Source: Dinoroseobacter sp. (lineage in GTDB: Bacteria > Pseudomonadota > Alphaproteobacteria > Rhodobacterales > Rhodobacteraceae). Taken from it: 64,000 nucleotides of DNA. The DNA is taken from NCBI GenBank assembly GCA_017643385.1, contig JAEPNN010000001.1:310001-374000 (forward strand), written 5' to 3'. The notes below the pieces were generated by a model, which was not told where the DNA came from, did not search any database, and was given only the letters and a program-made list of their open reading frames with translations. Positions 9,009 through 17,377 of the stretch are shown here, piece after piece. Within the stretch, counting starts at the first letter, position 1. The number at the start of each line of letters is the position of its first letter. The translations under genes were made by a program, and so were the position numbers.

Positions 9009-9739
9009 CAGGCAGAATCCGCAAAGATCTCACGAAGATCGGAAACGCCCTTTGCCAACATGACTGGGTCGGTGCCTCGTACCACGATATTCGCGCCGAA
9101 CACACCGTTGGTTATGAAGGGGTAGGAGCCAAATGAAAGCTCCGGGTATTTCGCAGCGATCACTCCCAGAGGTTCGGCAATTTCACTTTCTGGAAGAATG
9201 ATGCGCAACGACTCTGATAGCATTGGTGCGCTGCCAGTTAGTTGCGGAAGCAACGATGCAACCATTGCCTGAAACACACTCGGCACACCGGCCATGACAT
9301 GAACATTGCCCAGCGTGAATCCAGGCGCAGACGACACAGGATTTTCAATCAAAGATGCACTGTCCGGGATACGTGCCATCCGTAGCCTGGCTGCGGTGAG
9401 CTCACTCCCGGATTTCTCATAGTGCGCCTTGAGAATTTCGCGGGCGTCATCGCGAATGTCTATGGGATCGTCAAACGCTGCGGCCACAGCGTCGGCTGTG
9501 ATATCGTCATGTGTGGGCCCGATACCACCCGAGGTGAAGACGTGGGTATAAGTTTTCGATAGCTTTGCGACGGTATCTTTGATGCGCTCGTGCTCATCCA
9601 TGATGACGCGCACTTCGCAAAGTTTGATGCCTTTTTCCGTAAGTTGACCAGCAAGGTAATGCATGTTTGCATCGCGCGTTCGACCAGACAGGATCTCGTC
9701 CCCGATGATCAAGATTGCTGCGGTTGGTGCGTCAGTCAT
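9008..9739 (-). CDS. CinA-type molybdopterin-binding-domain protein
   Basis: A 243-residue protein covering the N-terminal CinA/MoaB-Mog-like domain only: IIGDEILSGRTRDANMHYLA at residues 10-30 and TSGGIGPTHDDITADAVA near 68-85. Full CinA proteins carry a C-terminal nicotinamide-nucleotide amidase domain, which is absent here. Related single-domain proteins are annotated competence/damage-inducible protein A, but neither competence nor molybdopterin chemistry is shown by the sequence. It is first in its minus-strand operon and diverges from sfsA with about 45 bp between starts. Confidence 0.82.
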   Translation of the reverse strand: MTDAPTAAILIIGDEILSGRTRDANMHYLAGQLTEKGIKLCEVRVIMDEHERIKDTVAKLSKTYTHVFTSGGIGPTHDDITADAVAAAFDDPIDIRDDAREILKAHYEKSGSELTAARLRMARIPDSASLIENPVSSAPGFTLGNVHVMAGVPSVFQAMVASLLPQLTGSAPMLSESLRIILPESEIAEPLGVIAAKYPELSFGSYPFITNGVFGANIVVRGTDPVMLAKGVSDLREIFADSA

Positions 9740-9784
9740 TTACGATCCTTGTTTACTGGTTGTCTCGGGTGTAGGCCCGCCCAC

Positions 9785-10507
9785 ATGCGCTTTCAATCCC
9801 CTCTGATGCCTGCTCGCCTGTTGCGACGTTACAAAAGATTTCTTGCCGACGCGGTCCTCGAGGAAAGCGGGAAAGAGGTCGTTGCACATTGCCCCAATCC
9901 CGGAGCGATGTTGGGTCTTGCACAACCTGGTGCGCGCATTTGGTTGGAGCCCAATGATGATCCCAAGAAGAAGTTAAAATTCGGATGGCGGCTCGAAGAG
10001 CTTCAGGATGGGTATATGGCCGGAATTGATACCTCCGTCCCAAACAAGGTTGTCAGCGAGGCTTTGAACGCGGGTCAGATTTTGGAAGCGGGACCGATTG
10101 AAAGCGTGAAGGCAGAAGTTCCCTACGGAACGAATAGCCGGGTCGATTTTCTGTGCCAGTCAGACGATGGCAAAGACGTATATGTCGAGGTCAAGAATGT
10201 TCATTTGCGGCGAGATGGGGATTGGGCGGAATTCCCCGACTGCATCACCACGCGCGGCGCAAAGCATCTGCATGAGTTAATTGAGGTGGTTTCGCAGGGC
10301 CACCGTGCCATCATGTTGTACCTTATTCAACGAGATGACTGTGCGCGCTTTCGCCTCGCGCCCGATCTCGATCCGAAATACGCGAAAGCCTTTGATCGCG
10401 CGCGCGCTGCAGGTGTTGAGATGATCGCCTATGGCACACAGATCACTCGGGATGTGATAACGCTTGGTACTTCGATTCCTGTCGATCCTCGCGATCAGGC
10501 ACAGTGA
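9785..10507 (+). CDS. sfsA: SfsA family protein, DNA/RNA nuclease-like
   Basis: A 240-residue SfsA protein. The start at 9785 gives the conserved N-terminus MRFQSPLMPARLLRRYKRF; a longer in-frame ORF from 9590 runs antisense through the divergent gene and is rejected. The N-terminal OB-like part contains HCPNPGAMLGL; the C-terminal restriction-endonuclease-like core shows SRVDFLC and YVEVKNVHLRRDG (E and K of a PD-(D/E)xK-type site) and FPDCITTRGAKHL. Named for sugar fermentation stimulation in E. coli; nuclease activity is known for some family members. map follows on the same strand. Confidence 0.92.
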   Translation: MRFQSPLMPARLLRRYKRFLADAVLEESGKEVVAHCPNPGAMLGLAQPGARIWLEPNDDPKKKLKFGWRLEELQDGYMAGIDTSVPNKVVSEALNAGQILEAGPIESVKAEVPYGTNSRVDFLCQSDDGKDVYVEVKNVHLRRDGDWAEFPDCITTRGAKHLHELIEVVSQGHRAIMLYLIQRDDCARFRLAPDLDPKYAKAFDRARAAGVEMIAYGTQITRDVITLGTSIPVDPRDQAQ

Positions 10508-10552
10508 ATCACTGGTGCAGCGCAGAAAAAATCTTATATTGCCGCGGAACAC

Positions 10553-10568
10553 AGGAGTGGCACCTTTG
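10553..10568 (+). promoter_or_regulatory. Ribosome binding site that sets a TTG start for map
   Basis: AGGAG at 10553-10557 lies 8 nt before TTG at 10566-10568. No ATG is available at a sensible place, so this Shine-Dalgarno sequence decides the start of map. Confidence 0.65.
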
Positions 10569-11375
10569 GATAAGACGCCGAAAGGCAATGTGAACCGCGA
10601 TGGTATTCGTCTGTACACCCCGGAAGATTATTCCGGGATGCACAGTGCTGGTGCTTTGGCCGCGGAGATACTCGACCGTATTGCTCCTTTGGTCGTTCCG
10701 GGGGTGTCCACGGGCGAGTTGGATGCCGCGATCGAGGGCATGGTTGAAGAGGCGGGCGCAACCTCTGCGACCATTGGGTACAAAGGCTACCAGCACGCGT
10801 CCTGTATTTCGATCAACCACGTTGTGTGTCATGGCATTCCTGGCGTTAAGCGCCTGAAAGACGGCGATATTCTGAATATTGATGTCACGGTCATCGTGGA
10901 TGGCTGGTTTGGAGACACAAGCAGGATGTATGTGGCCGGGACGCTTTCACGAAAAGCAGAGCGTCTGATCCAAGTTACCCATGATGCGCTTTTCAAGGGT
11001 ATCGAGGCTGTGAAGCCAGGAAACACCTTCGGCGATATTGGACACGCGATTCAAACCTATGTTGAGGCGAACCGTATGTCGGTTGTGCGCGATTTTTGCG
11101 GGCACGGATTGGGCCGTGTGTTCCACGCCCCACCAAACGTCTTGCACTACGGTCGCGCTGGAACGGGTCCGCGTCTGGAGGAGGGGATGTTTTTTACCAT
11201 CGAACCCATGGTGAACCTCGGTCGTCCCGAAACGAAAGTTCTTGCCGACGATTGGACCGCAGTGACACGCGATAAATCGCTGAGTGCGCAGTTCGAGCAC
11301 TCTGTTGGAGTGACGGCAGATGGGGTGGAGATCTTTACACTTTCGCCAACGGATAAGTTTCATCCCACTTACTGA
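10566..11375 (+). CDS. map: Methionine aminopeptidase, type I
   Basis: Removes the initiator methionine from nascent proteins. With the TTG start at 10566 it is 269 residues, normal for alphaproteobacterial type I Map. The pita-bread metal site is intact: HVVCHG histidine near residue 88, aspartates in LNIDVT and FGDTSRM, His in GHGLGRVFH, Glu in TIEPM and Glu in AQFEHSV. The frame is open back to 10464, but the strong ribosome site supports the TTG. It lies about 58 bp after sfsA and is convergent with rsmD. Confidence 0.95.
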   Translation: MDKTPKGNVNRDGIRLYTPEDYSGMHSAGALAAEILDRIAPLVVPGVSTGELDAAIEGMVEEAGATSATIGYKGYQHASCISINHVVCHGIPGVKRLKDGDILNIDVTVIVDGWFGDTSRMYVAGTLSRKAERLIQVTHDALFKGIEAVKPGNTFGDIGHAIQTYVEANRMSVVRDFCGHGLGRVFHAPPNVLHYGRAGTGPRLEEGMFFTIEPMVNLGRPETKVLADDWTAVTRDKSLSAQFEHSVGVTADGVEIFTLSPTDKFHPTY

Positions 11376-11399
11376 ACGGACGTCTTGAGCACTGCCTGA

Positions 11400-11960
11400 T
11401 CAGCTTTCTTCGGCGCGTAACAAGGTAACATGCGTATCGCCGTAACGACGATGATCCCTGAGGGTGAAGCCCTCAGGAGCGATCATTGGGGCAGCCTCCT
11501 CCCAGACAATCAGTGCATTCTTGTCAATCCAACCCTTTGATTTGGCTGAAAGCAGCGCCCTTTCACCCAAGCCCTTGCCATATGGGGGGTCCAAAAAGAC
11601 CAACTGGGCGGCATTTTTGGCGACGGGAAGGCGTGTTACATCGGTTTTCACAATACTTGTCTTGTCCGCACCTAGCGTATCGATATTGGCGGACAGGATG
11701 GACAGTGCTTTGCGTCCGTTTTCAACGAAGGTCACGTGATGCGCGCCGCGTGAAAGCGCCTCTAATCCCAAGGCTCCGGTGCCGGCAAAGAGATCAAGAA
11801 CTTTGGCGTCTTCGATGGGATCACCATACCGACCACCTTCAAGCGCCGAAAACAGCGCCTCACGAACCCGGTCGGTGGTCGGTCGTAGATGGGCTTTGGC
11901 ATCGCCTGCGCCAACAGCGGCGAGCCTTCGCCCACCGAATTTTCCGGAAATTATCCTCAC
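11400..11960 (-). CDS. rsmD: 16S rRNA (guanine(966)-N2)-methyltransferase
   Basis: Methylates G966 of 16S rRNA in the 30S head. The 186-residue protein begins with the family signature MRIISGKFGGRRL and has R-P-T-T-D-R-V-R-E-A-L-F, the SAM-binding loop VLDLFAGTGALGLEALSRG near residue 55-73, and the N-methyltransferase motif LVFLDPPYGKG near 120. Its first codon overlaps the stop of the ferredoxin reductase gene by 4 nt (11957-11960), so they form a two-gene operon despite unrelated functions. Confidence 0.95.
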   Translation of the reverse strand: MRIISGKFGGRRLAAVGAGDAKAHLRPTTDRVREALFSALEGGRYGDPIEDAKVLDLFAGTGALGLEALSRGAHHVTFVENGRKALSILSANIDTLGADKTSIVKTDVTRLPVAKNAAQLVFLDPPYGKGLGERALLSAKSKGWIDKNALIVWEEAAPMIAPEGFTLRDHRRYGDTHVTLLRAEES

Positions 11961-13162
11961 GCTTTGAGTAAGGGTTTCAGGTCAGCAGATGCGTCCGCGA
12001 TGATCGCCGGATCAGGGCTTTTCCCGGCTTCTATCAGGCGCTTTCCGATCATGTAGGACCTTGGATCATTCATCGCATCAACAGCAAGCAGCGTATCCCC
12101 GAGATAATACCAATGGGACCGAGAGGTTTCTACTTCGCGCACTACAACGCGATCGTAACCAGTGTTCAGTCCTGCGATTTGGAGCTTCACATCATACTGA
12201 TCTGACCAGAACCATGGTTTTGGCTCGTAAGCCTTATTCGCACCAAGCATGTTGGCGGCCACGGCTTCGGCCTGATCAATTGCATTTTGGACCGACTCGA
12301 GACGGATTTTTTCGCCCCTGAAGGGGAAGAGCGCGCAGTCTCCAGCGGCCCATACGCTGGGATCGCTTGTGCGTCCCAGTTCGTCGACCACGATACCATT
12401 GTTAATTTCAAGTTCTACGTCTTGCGCGACACGTGCATTAGGCTCGATGCCAACCCCAACAATCACCAGATCTGCTGGAACGACACTGCCATCGGTCAAG
12501 ACAGCACCCGTTACGTGTGTTCCGCCGGTCAGGTGATCGAGTCCAATACCTTCGCGCAAGTCGACGCCATGGCCTTTATGAAGCGCGCGGAAGTAGTCAG
12601 CTGTTTCGGGCGCGGCAACGCGACCCAGGATGCGATCGGCCATTTCGATAAGGGTCACAGAAAGCCCAAGCTTTCGAAGTACGGCAGCAGCCTCCAGACC
12701 AATATATCCCCCACCTACAACCAAGGCCGTTTTGCCAGCCCTACAAGTCGGCGCCATCGCATCGACATCCGCCAGTGTGCGCACAACATGCACGCCCTCC
12801 AGCGTTCCTCCGATTCTTTCAGGAAGACGGCGTGGGGTGGATCCGGTGGTGAAAGCAAGCTGGTCGTAAGAGATGGTTTCGCCGCCTACCGAAACTGTCT
12901 TTGCTGCCGTGTTTAAACCTGCAACGGGAGTGCCCAGCTTCAGTATAATGTTCTGTTCTTCGTAGAATTTCTCGGGGCGCAAGTAGAGGCGCTCGCGGTC
13001 CATTTCACCAAGCAGGTAGGCTTTCGACAATGGTGGGCGTTGATAGGGAGGGTCGGTCTCCTCTCCGATCAGCGTGATATCACCTTCAAAGCCGAGGCTG
13101 CGCAGTTTGGCAACCAAGGATGACCCAGCTTGACCCGCGCCAATGACAACGACTTTTGACAT
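11957..13162 (-). CDS. NAD(P)/FAD-dependent oxidoreductase, ferredoxin reductase type
   Basis: A 401-residue flavoprotein of the rhodocoxin/putidaredoxin reductase family, which passes electrons from NAD(P)H to a [2Fe-2S] ferredoxin. Domains: FAD fold VVVIGAGQAGSSLVAKL at residues 4-20, the family motif PPYQRPPLSKAYLLG near 43-57, NAD fold VVGGGYIGLEAAAVLRK near 150, FAD closing motif VWAAGDCALF near 275, and a C-terminal reductase domain (PWFWSDQYDVKLQIAG). No ferredoxin or cytochrome P450 gene is nearby, so the partner is unknown. Confidence 0.88.
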   Translation of the reverse strand: MSKVVVIGAGQAGSSLVAKLRSLGFEGDITLIGEETDPPYQRPPLSKAYLLGEMDRERLYLRPEKFYEEQNIILKLGTPVAGLNTAAKTVSVGGETISYDQLAFTTGSTPRRLPERIGGTLEGVHVVRTLADVDAMAPTCRAGKTALVVGGGYIGLEAAAVLRKLGLSVTLIEMADRILGRVAAPETADYFRALHKGHGVDLREGIGLDHLTGGTHVTGAVLTDGSVVPADLVIVGVGIEPNARVAQDVELEINNGIVVDELGRTSDPSVWAAGDCALFPFRGEKIRLESVQNAIDQAEAVAANMLGANKAYEPKPWFWSDQYDVKLQIAGLNTGYDRVVVREVETSRSHWYYLGDTLLAVDAMNDPRSYMIGKRLIEAGKSPDPAIIADASADLKPLLKA

Positions 13163-13244
13163 CTTACACTTTCTCTCTGGTGACTACCCACGCATAGGCT
13201 ACATGTCAAAACAACACGAATACAATCCAAAGGAGATTTTTCAA

Positions 13245-13730
13245 ATGGGCATTGGTATCGGAGACAAGCTTCCTGATGCACAGGTGATCCGCGCGACGGC
13301 CAACGGGCCTGAACAGACCTCGATTTCTGAACTGACTGCTGGTCGGAAGACTGTTATTTTTGCGGTGCCTGGCGCTTTCACCCCGACCTGTGACAGCGCG
13401 CATATGCCCAGCTTTGTCCGAACTGCGCATGATTTTACTTCGAAGGGTGTCGAAGAGATCATGTGTCTGTCGGTGAACGACGCTCATGTGATGCGTGTAT
13501 GGGGGGAGCACAGTGGCGCGCTCAACGCCGGAATTGGCATGATCGCAGACCCTGTTGCCGAATTCACCAAAGCGATGGGCATGGCATTTACAGCCCCACC
13601 TGTGGGGATGATTGATCGCTCGGCTCGTTATGCAATGGTCGTCGAAGACGGTACCATCACGAAGATGCATGTCGAGGAAATCGGCGTTTGCGCGGTTTCA
13701 ACAGGTGAAGCGATGCTCGAGGCGCTTTAG
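13245..13730 (+). CDS. Peroxiredoxin, Prx5-like
   Basis: A 161-residue thiol peroxidase of the Prx5 group. The peroxidatic cysteine is Cys49 in GAFTPTCDSAH, and VWGEHSGA plus DRSARYAMVVEDG are typical. A second cysteine at about 149 (GVCAVSTGEAML) could resolve the sulfenic acid. The ATG at 13245 is preceded by AGGAG with 9 nt spacing; the longer in-frame ORF from 13143 is not supported. It detoxifies hydrogen or organic peroxides with thioredoxin, glutaredoxin or glutathione as likely donor. A hairpin overlaps its stop codon. Confidence 0.92.
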   Translation: MGIGIGDKLPDAQVIRATANGPEQTSISELTAGRKTVIFAVPGAFTPTCDSAHMPSFVRTAHDFTSKGVEEIMCLSVNDAHVMRVWGEHSGALNAGIGMIADPVAEFTKAMGMAFTAPPVGMIDRSARYAMVVEDGTITKMHVEEIGVCAVSTGEAMLEAL

Positions 13731-13745
13731 CGCCCCGAGTTTAAG
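13716..13745 (+). terminator. Candidate intrinsic terminator of the peroxiredoxin gene
   Basis: CTCG-A-GGCGC, loop TTTA, GCGCC-C-CGAG: a 9-bp stem with one mismatch spanning the peroxiredoxin stop codon (TAG 13728-13730). It is followed by only three T residues, so termination strength is uncertain. It lies between convergent genes. Confidence 0.45.
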
Positions 13746-13746
13746 T

Positions 13747-14571
13747 TCAGGTAGACGCCTGAATAAGGGTACGCGTGGGGAAGGGGATTTCGATCCCTTC
13801 CTCATCAAAGCGGTCCTTTATTGCGCGCGTTAAATCACATTTCAGGTTCCAGTAGTCACTTGCCGCGCACCAAACGCGCACTTTGAAATCGACCGCGCTT
13901 TCCCCAAGGTTCGTGACTTTGATGAAAGGTGCTGGCGTGGTGTGGCTGCGACTATCGGTTTCGACGATTTCTGTCATGACATTCTCAGCCAATTTCAAGT
14001 CTGCGGAATACCCAACGCCAATCGTTAGATCGACCATACGTGTGTCGTAGGCTGAATAGTTTTTGATCGCGCTGTCCCAGACCTGACCGTTTGGAATGGT
14101 GATTTGCACGTTGTCGAGAGTGGAAATTTCGGTGGTAAAGAGCGTGATCTGCTTCACCGTGCCCGAATACCCCGCGAGTTCAACAAATTGCTTCAACTTG
14201 AAAGGTCGGAAGGCAACCAACATGACGCCCGCTGCGATATTAGAAAGCGTACCCTGCAGAGCAAGCCCGATGGCCAGTCCTGCCGCCCCCAAGAGTGCCA
14301 CAAGCGAAGTTGTCTGAATTCCGAACCGGTTCAGCACGAAGATGATGGCCAGTGCCAAGATCAGGTATTGAGCCAGCGAGCCGAGGAATGTGAACAGCGT
14401 GTCGTCAATCTCGGAGTTGTCGTCTCCAACGCGGCTGAGGAACGCTTTCACACGGCCGGAGACCCAGTAGGATATGACCAGGATCAGAACGGCATAAACA
14501 ACGTTCAACCCCAACTGGATCACCACGTTCAGGTTTTCTTCCACAAATGTAATGGCGTCCGCAGTAGTCAT
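13747..14571 (-). CDS. mscS: Small-conductance mechanosensitive channel, MscS family
   Basis: Inner-membrane channel opened by membrane tension on osmotic downshock. 274 residues, close to E. coli MscS (286). Three hydrophobic segments are visible: about residues 15-40, 60-85 and 90-125. The third, pore-lining helix is Gly/Ala rich ([20 protein letters not shown]) and leads into [19 protein letters not shown] and the beta domain ([19 protein letters not shown]). The downstream end of the operon; it overlaps the pterin dehydratase gene by 4 nt. Confidence 0.94.
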   Translation of the reverse strand: MTTADAITFVEENLNVVIQLGLNVVYAVLILVISYWVSGRVKAFLSRVGDDNSEIDDTLFTFLGSLAQYLILALAIIFVLNRFGIQTTSLVALLGAAGLAIGLALQGTLSNIAAGVMLVAFRPFKLKQFVELAGYSGTVKQITLFTTEISTLDNVQITIPNGQVWDSAIKNYSAYDTRMVDLTIGVGYSADLKLAENVMTEIVETDSRSHTTPAPFIKVTNLGESAVDFKVRVWCAASDYWNLKCDLTRAIKDRFDEEGIEIPFPTRTLIQAST

Positions 14572-14861
14572 ATCAAGGCGTCCATCTTTCTGGCCAAAGC
14601 AATATCAAGATCAGATAACCCGTTTGCATCATGTGTGGTCAAGGTGACCTCGACAGTGCGATAGACGTTAGACCATTCGGGGTGGTGGTTCATTTTTTCG
14701 GCAATAATTGCGACTTGCGTCATGAAACCGAAGGCTTCTACGAAGTTCGTGAACAGGAATGTTTTTTGGATTGCGTCTCGCCCTTCCACCATGGACCAAC
14801 CTTGTTTCATTAAGCGATCGAGAATTTCATTTCGTGTGGCGGTATCCAAAGCTTTGGTCAT
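14568..14861 (-). CDS. 4a-hydroxytetrahydrobiopterin dehydratase (PCD/DCoH)
   Basis: A 97-residue pterin-4a-carbinolamine dehydratase. The active-site signature is intact: [16 protein letters not shown] followed by [16 protein letters not shown], matching the His-His-Pro ... Tyr ... His ... Asp pattern. It normally regenerates tetrahydrobiopterin-type cofactors after aromatic hydroxylation. No phenylalanine hydroxylase gene is in the window, so the role here is open. It sits in a run of 4-nt overlaps with mscS and the FemAB-like gene. Confidence 0.92.
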   Translation of the reverse strand: MTKALDTATRNEILDRLMKQGWSMVEGRDAIQKTFLFTNFVEAFGFMTQVAIIAEKMNHHPEWSNVYRTVEVTLTTHDANGLSDLDIALARKMDALI

Positions 14862-16054
14862 TCTTGTTCCTCCACGGTCATTTGTTTGAACGGGCCATAT
14901 TCGGCCAGAACTCCGTTCTCGTGATCGACCGCCTGTGCCTCTTCGTCAAGGTAGCGTGCGATTGCATCGGCAAATCCTGCATCTGCAACCCAATGCAGTG
15001 AGTTTGTTCGCACCGGCAAGTACCCACGCGCCAACTTGTGCGCGCCTTGTGCGCCCGCCTCTACGGTTTTCAGGTCGTTTGCGATCGCGAAATCGATAGC
15101 CTGATAATAGCAGAGTTCAAAGTGCAGGCAGGCATGATCTTCGACACATCCCCAGTAGCGGCCATATAGTTTTTCCCTGCCAATGAAGTTCAGAGCACCA
15201 GCGACAGGGCGGCCCTCGCGCACTGCAAGGACCATCAATATATCGTTGCGTAGATTGGCATGCGCCTCTTTAAAGAAGCGCCGGGTCAGATAAGGTGTCC
15301 CCCATTTGCGTGCACCTGTATCTTGGTAGAACTGCCAAAAGGCATCCCAGTGTTCGGGTTTGATCTGGTCGCCTGTGAGCGAAAGGATCTCGCCTCCAAA
15401 ATCCAGAGCTTGTGCGCGTTCCTTGCGGATGTTTTTCCGCTTCCGGCTGGAAAGCGCCGCAAGGAATGCTCCGAAATCCTTGTAATCATCATTTTCCCAA
15501 TGGAATTGCTGGCTGGCGCGTGGCATCAACCCCATCGCCTTTCCAGCTACGAGCTCTTCGTCAGTGCAAAACGTGATGTGCAGGGACGATACGTTCATTT
15601 CCGACGCAACTTGCACGGCCCCTTGAACAAGAGCGGCTTGCCCAGCCGTCTCAAACCCTGGTTTGACCAGAAACCGCCTACCGGTCGCAGGCGTGAAGGG
15701 GACCGCCATCTGCAATTTAGGATAATACCGTCCGCCAGCGCGTTCCCATGCGTGCGCCCAATTGTGATCAAAGATGTACTCACCTTGGCTGTGGGATTTG
15801 GCATACATTGGCGCTACGGCGATGATCTCACCACATGTACGTGCAACAAGGTGGCGCGGCTGCCAACCGGTTCCGGTTCCGACAGAGCCTGAGGTTTCGA
15901 GCGCTCGTAAGAAACGGTGCGTCGTGAAGGGATCGTATGGCCTAGTGCCATCATCCGCCTCAGGTGCTGCACATGCATCCCATTCCGACGCTGAAATTGC
16001 ACCAAGATCTGGCAGAATGGTCAGTTCGATCTGCGTCTCGTTTGCGCGGTTCAT
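14858..16054 (-). CDS. FemAB/GNAT-like acyltransferase (COG3146 type)
   Basis: A 398-residue protein of the family often annotated as peptidoglycan biosynthesis or GNAT acyltransferase (COG3146, DUF482). Supporting segments: an N-terminal part with WDACAAPE and [15 protein letters not shown], a central [15 protein letters not shown] near residue 205, and a C-terminal acyltransferase half with [18 protein letters not shown] and [20 protein letters not shown]. No signal peptide. The substrate is not established; the fold suggests transfer of an acyl or aminoacyl group. It overlaps the pterin dehydratase gene by 4 nt. Confidence 0.82.
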   Translation of the reverse strand: MNRANETQIELTILPDLGAISASEWDACAAPEADDGTRPYDPFTTHRFLRALETSGSVGTGTGWQPRHLVARTCGEIIAVAPMYAKSHSQGEYIFDHNWAHAWERAGGRYYPKLQMAVPFTPATGRRFLVKPGFETAGQAALVQGAVQVASEMNVSSLHITFCTDEELVAGKAMGLMPRASQQFHWENDDYKDFGAFLAALSSRKRKNIRKERAQALDFGGEILSLTGDQIKPEHWDAFWQFYQDTGARKWGTPYLTRRFFKEAHANLRNDILMVLAVREGRPVAGALNFIGREKLYGRYWGCVEDHACLHFELCYYQAIDFAIANDLKTVEAGAQGAHKLARGYLPVRTNSLHWVADAGFADAIARYLDEEAQAVDHENGVLAEYGPFKQMTVEEQE

Positions 16055-16103
16055 CTGCTATCCTGGTTGCTATGCATCGCAGGTGGCATTGCCGTGGCTC
16101 TGG

Positions 16104-16850
16104 TCAAGGCTTGGCCGCCAGATATCCTTCAAATGTTATGTTATCCGCGATTTTTCGAACCTCTTTTTCTGAGGCTTCGCTTCGAATAGTCCAAGTCAGT
16201 ATGGGATATCCCGCGCGTTTAAGTTCCGCGACGCGGGGGGCTTCCAGTTCTGAGGCTTCGTGACTGACAAAGCATGCGCCCACCGCATCGAAATCGCTGA
16301 TCGCATGAAGATGGTCTTTTATTGCTTCAGGCAATCCTTCACCTTCAAAGCTACCTGTCGTTAGCCCCCTTGGGATTTCTGGAAGTAACTCCGCCAAACG
16401 AGCGACCATGCGCGGGTTGAACGACATAACAGCCACTGGCCCTTTGTAGGTCTTCAGGACTTGCGCGGTAGAGTGCTCCAACGCGCCAGTGTCACGATCT
16501 TTCTGGTTCTTCAGTTCGAGAAGGACCGGAACTTGGCCCGCGATTTCATCCATTATTTTTTGCAGTGTCATTGGCGTATCTGTACTGCCAAGCAAAGCAA
16601 TTGCGGTTAGTTCTGCGGTGGTCTTGCGATGAACTGGGCCGGAACTTTCAGTTAACCGATCCAGATCGTCGTCGTGAAAAACAATGGCTTCGCCATCCGC
16701 CGACAGCTGCAAATCCAGCTCCACCCCGTAGCCAAGCTTAACGGCTTCGCGAACAGCGCTTACACTGTTTTCGATCACACCATTGTCCCGATTGTGCAGC
16801 CCCCTGTGGGCAATCGGGATCTGCAGTAAGCATTCGGGAAGCTGCATCAT
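16104..16850 (-). CDS. Glycerophosphodiester phosphodiesterase
   Basis: Hydrolyses glycerophosphodiesters from phospholipid turnover to glycerol-3-phosphate and an alcohol. The 248-residue cytosolic protein has the GDPD catalytic set: AHRGLHN at residue about 14 with ENS following, GVELDLQLSADG (Glu and Asp metal ligands) and VFHDDDLDRLT. LLELKN near 130 and TWTIRSEAS near the C-terminus are also typical. No signal peptide, so it is UgpQ-like rather than periplasmic GlpQ. It overlaps ridA by 4 nt (16847-16850). A glp regulon lies some 7 kb away, consistent with glycerol-phosphate use. Confidence 0.93.
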   Translation of the reverse strand: MMQLPECLLQIPIAHRGLHNRDNGVIENSVSAVREAVKLGYGVELDLQLSADGEAIVFHDDDLDRLTESSGPVHRKTTAELTAIALLGSTDTPMTLQKIMDEIAGQVPVLLELKNQKDRDTGALEHSTAQVLKTYKGPVAVMSFNPRMVARLAELLPEIPRGLTTGSFEGEGLPEAIKDHLHAISDFDAVGACFVSHEASELEAPRVAELKRAGYPILTWTIRSEASEKEVRKIADNITFEGYLAAKP

Positions 16851-17311
16851 TTAATTTGGAAGATGCCCTCGATTTCAACAGGAACCCCGAATGGCAGCGA
16901 CGCAGCCGAAACCGCGGATCGCGCGTGACGGCCAGCTTCGCCCAAGGCTTCCACCATGAAATCCGACGCACCGTTTATAACTTTGGGTTGGTCTCCAAAA
17001 TCTGCTGTCGAGTTTACGAAGCCGACCAGCTTAACCACCCGAACCAGACGATCGAGGTCACCGTCACAGGCCTTTTTTACTTGTGCCAACAGGTGGATTG
17101 CGCAGATTTTGGCGACTTCGGCACCTTCTTCAACGCTCATGTTCTCGCCCAGTTTGCCGGGTGTAAGCTTGCCGTCAACAAATGGAACTTGCCCAGAAAT
17201 ATGTACCAGATCGCCCACGCGCACGAAGGGGACATAATTGGCGGCTGGGGCAGGGGCGTCCGGAAGTTCGACGCCAAGTTCCGCAAGGCGGGCTTGGATA
17301 GATTGGCTCAT
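16847..17311 (-). CDS. RidA family protein
   Basis: A 154-residue YjgF/RidA-type protein; these deaminate reactive enamine/imine intermediates, mostly from PLP enzymes. The chosen ATG gives MSQSIQARLAELGVELP; it has GGAG about 9 nt upstream, so the longer ORF (from 17344) is rejected. The family core is present: VHISGQVPFVDGKL, LDRLVRVVKLVGFVNS and HARSAVSAASLPFGVPVEIE with the usual conserved arginine. It belongs to the RidA subgroup with an N-terminal extension. It starts the operon ending with mscS. Confidence 0.9.
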   Translation of the reverse strand: MSQSIQARLAELGVELPDAPAPAANYVPFVRVGDLVHISGQVPFVDGKLTPGKLGENMSVEEGAEVAKICAIHLLAQVKKACDGDLDRLVRVVKLVGFVNSTADFGDQPKVINGASDFMVEALGEAGRHARSAVSAASLPFGVPVEIEGIFQIK

Positions 17312-17377
17312 GGGGTATTTCTCCGCTGCATAGTCTGGCCGCAAGCTAGCCGGAGTGCGAGACGGGGGAAAGAGGGA

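Noticed and set aside
12287-12916. 209-codon plus-strand ORF opposite the ferredoxin reductase
   Set aside because: Antisense to a strongly supported gene; no signal or family similarity.
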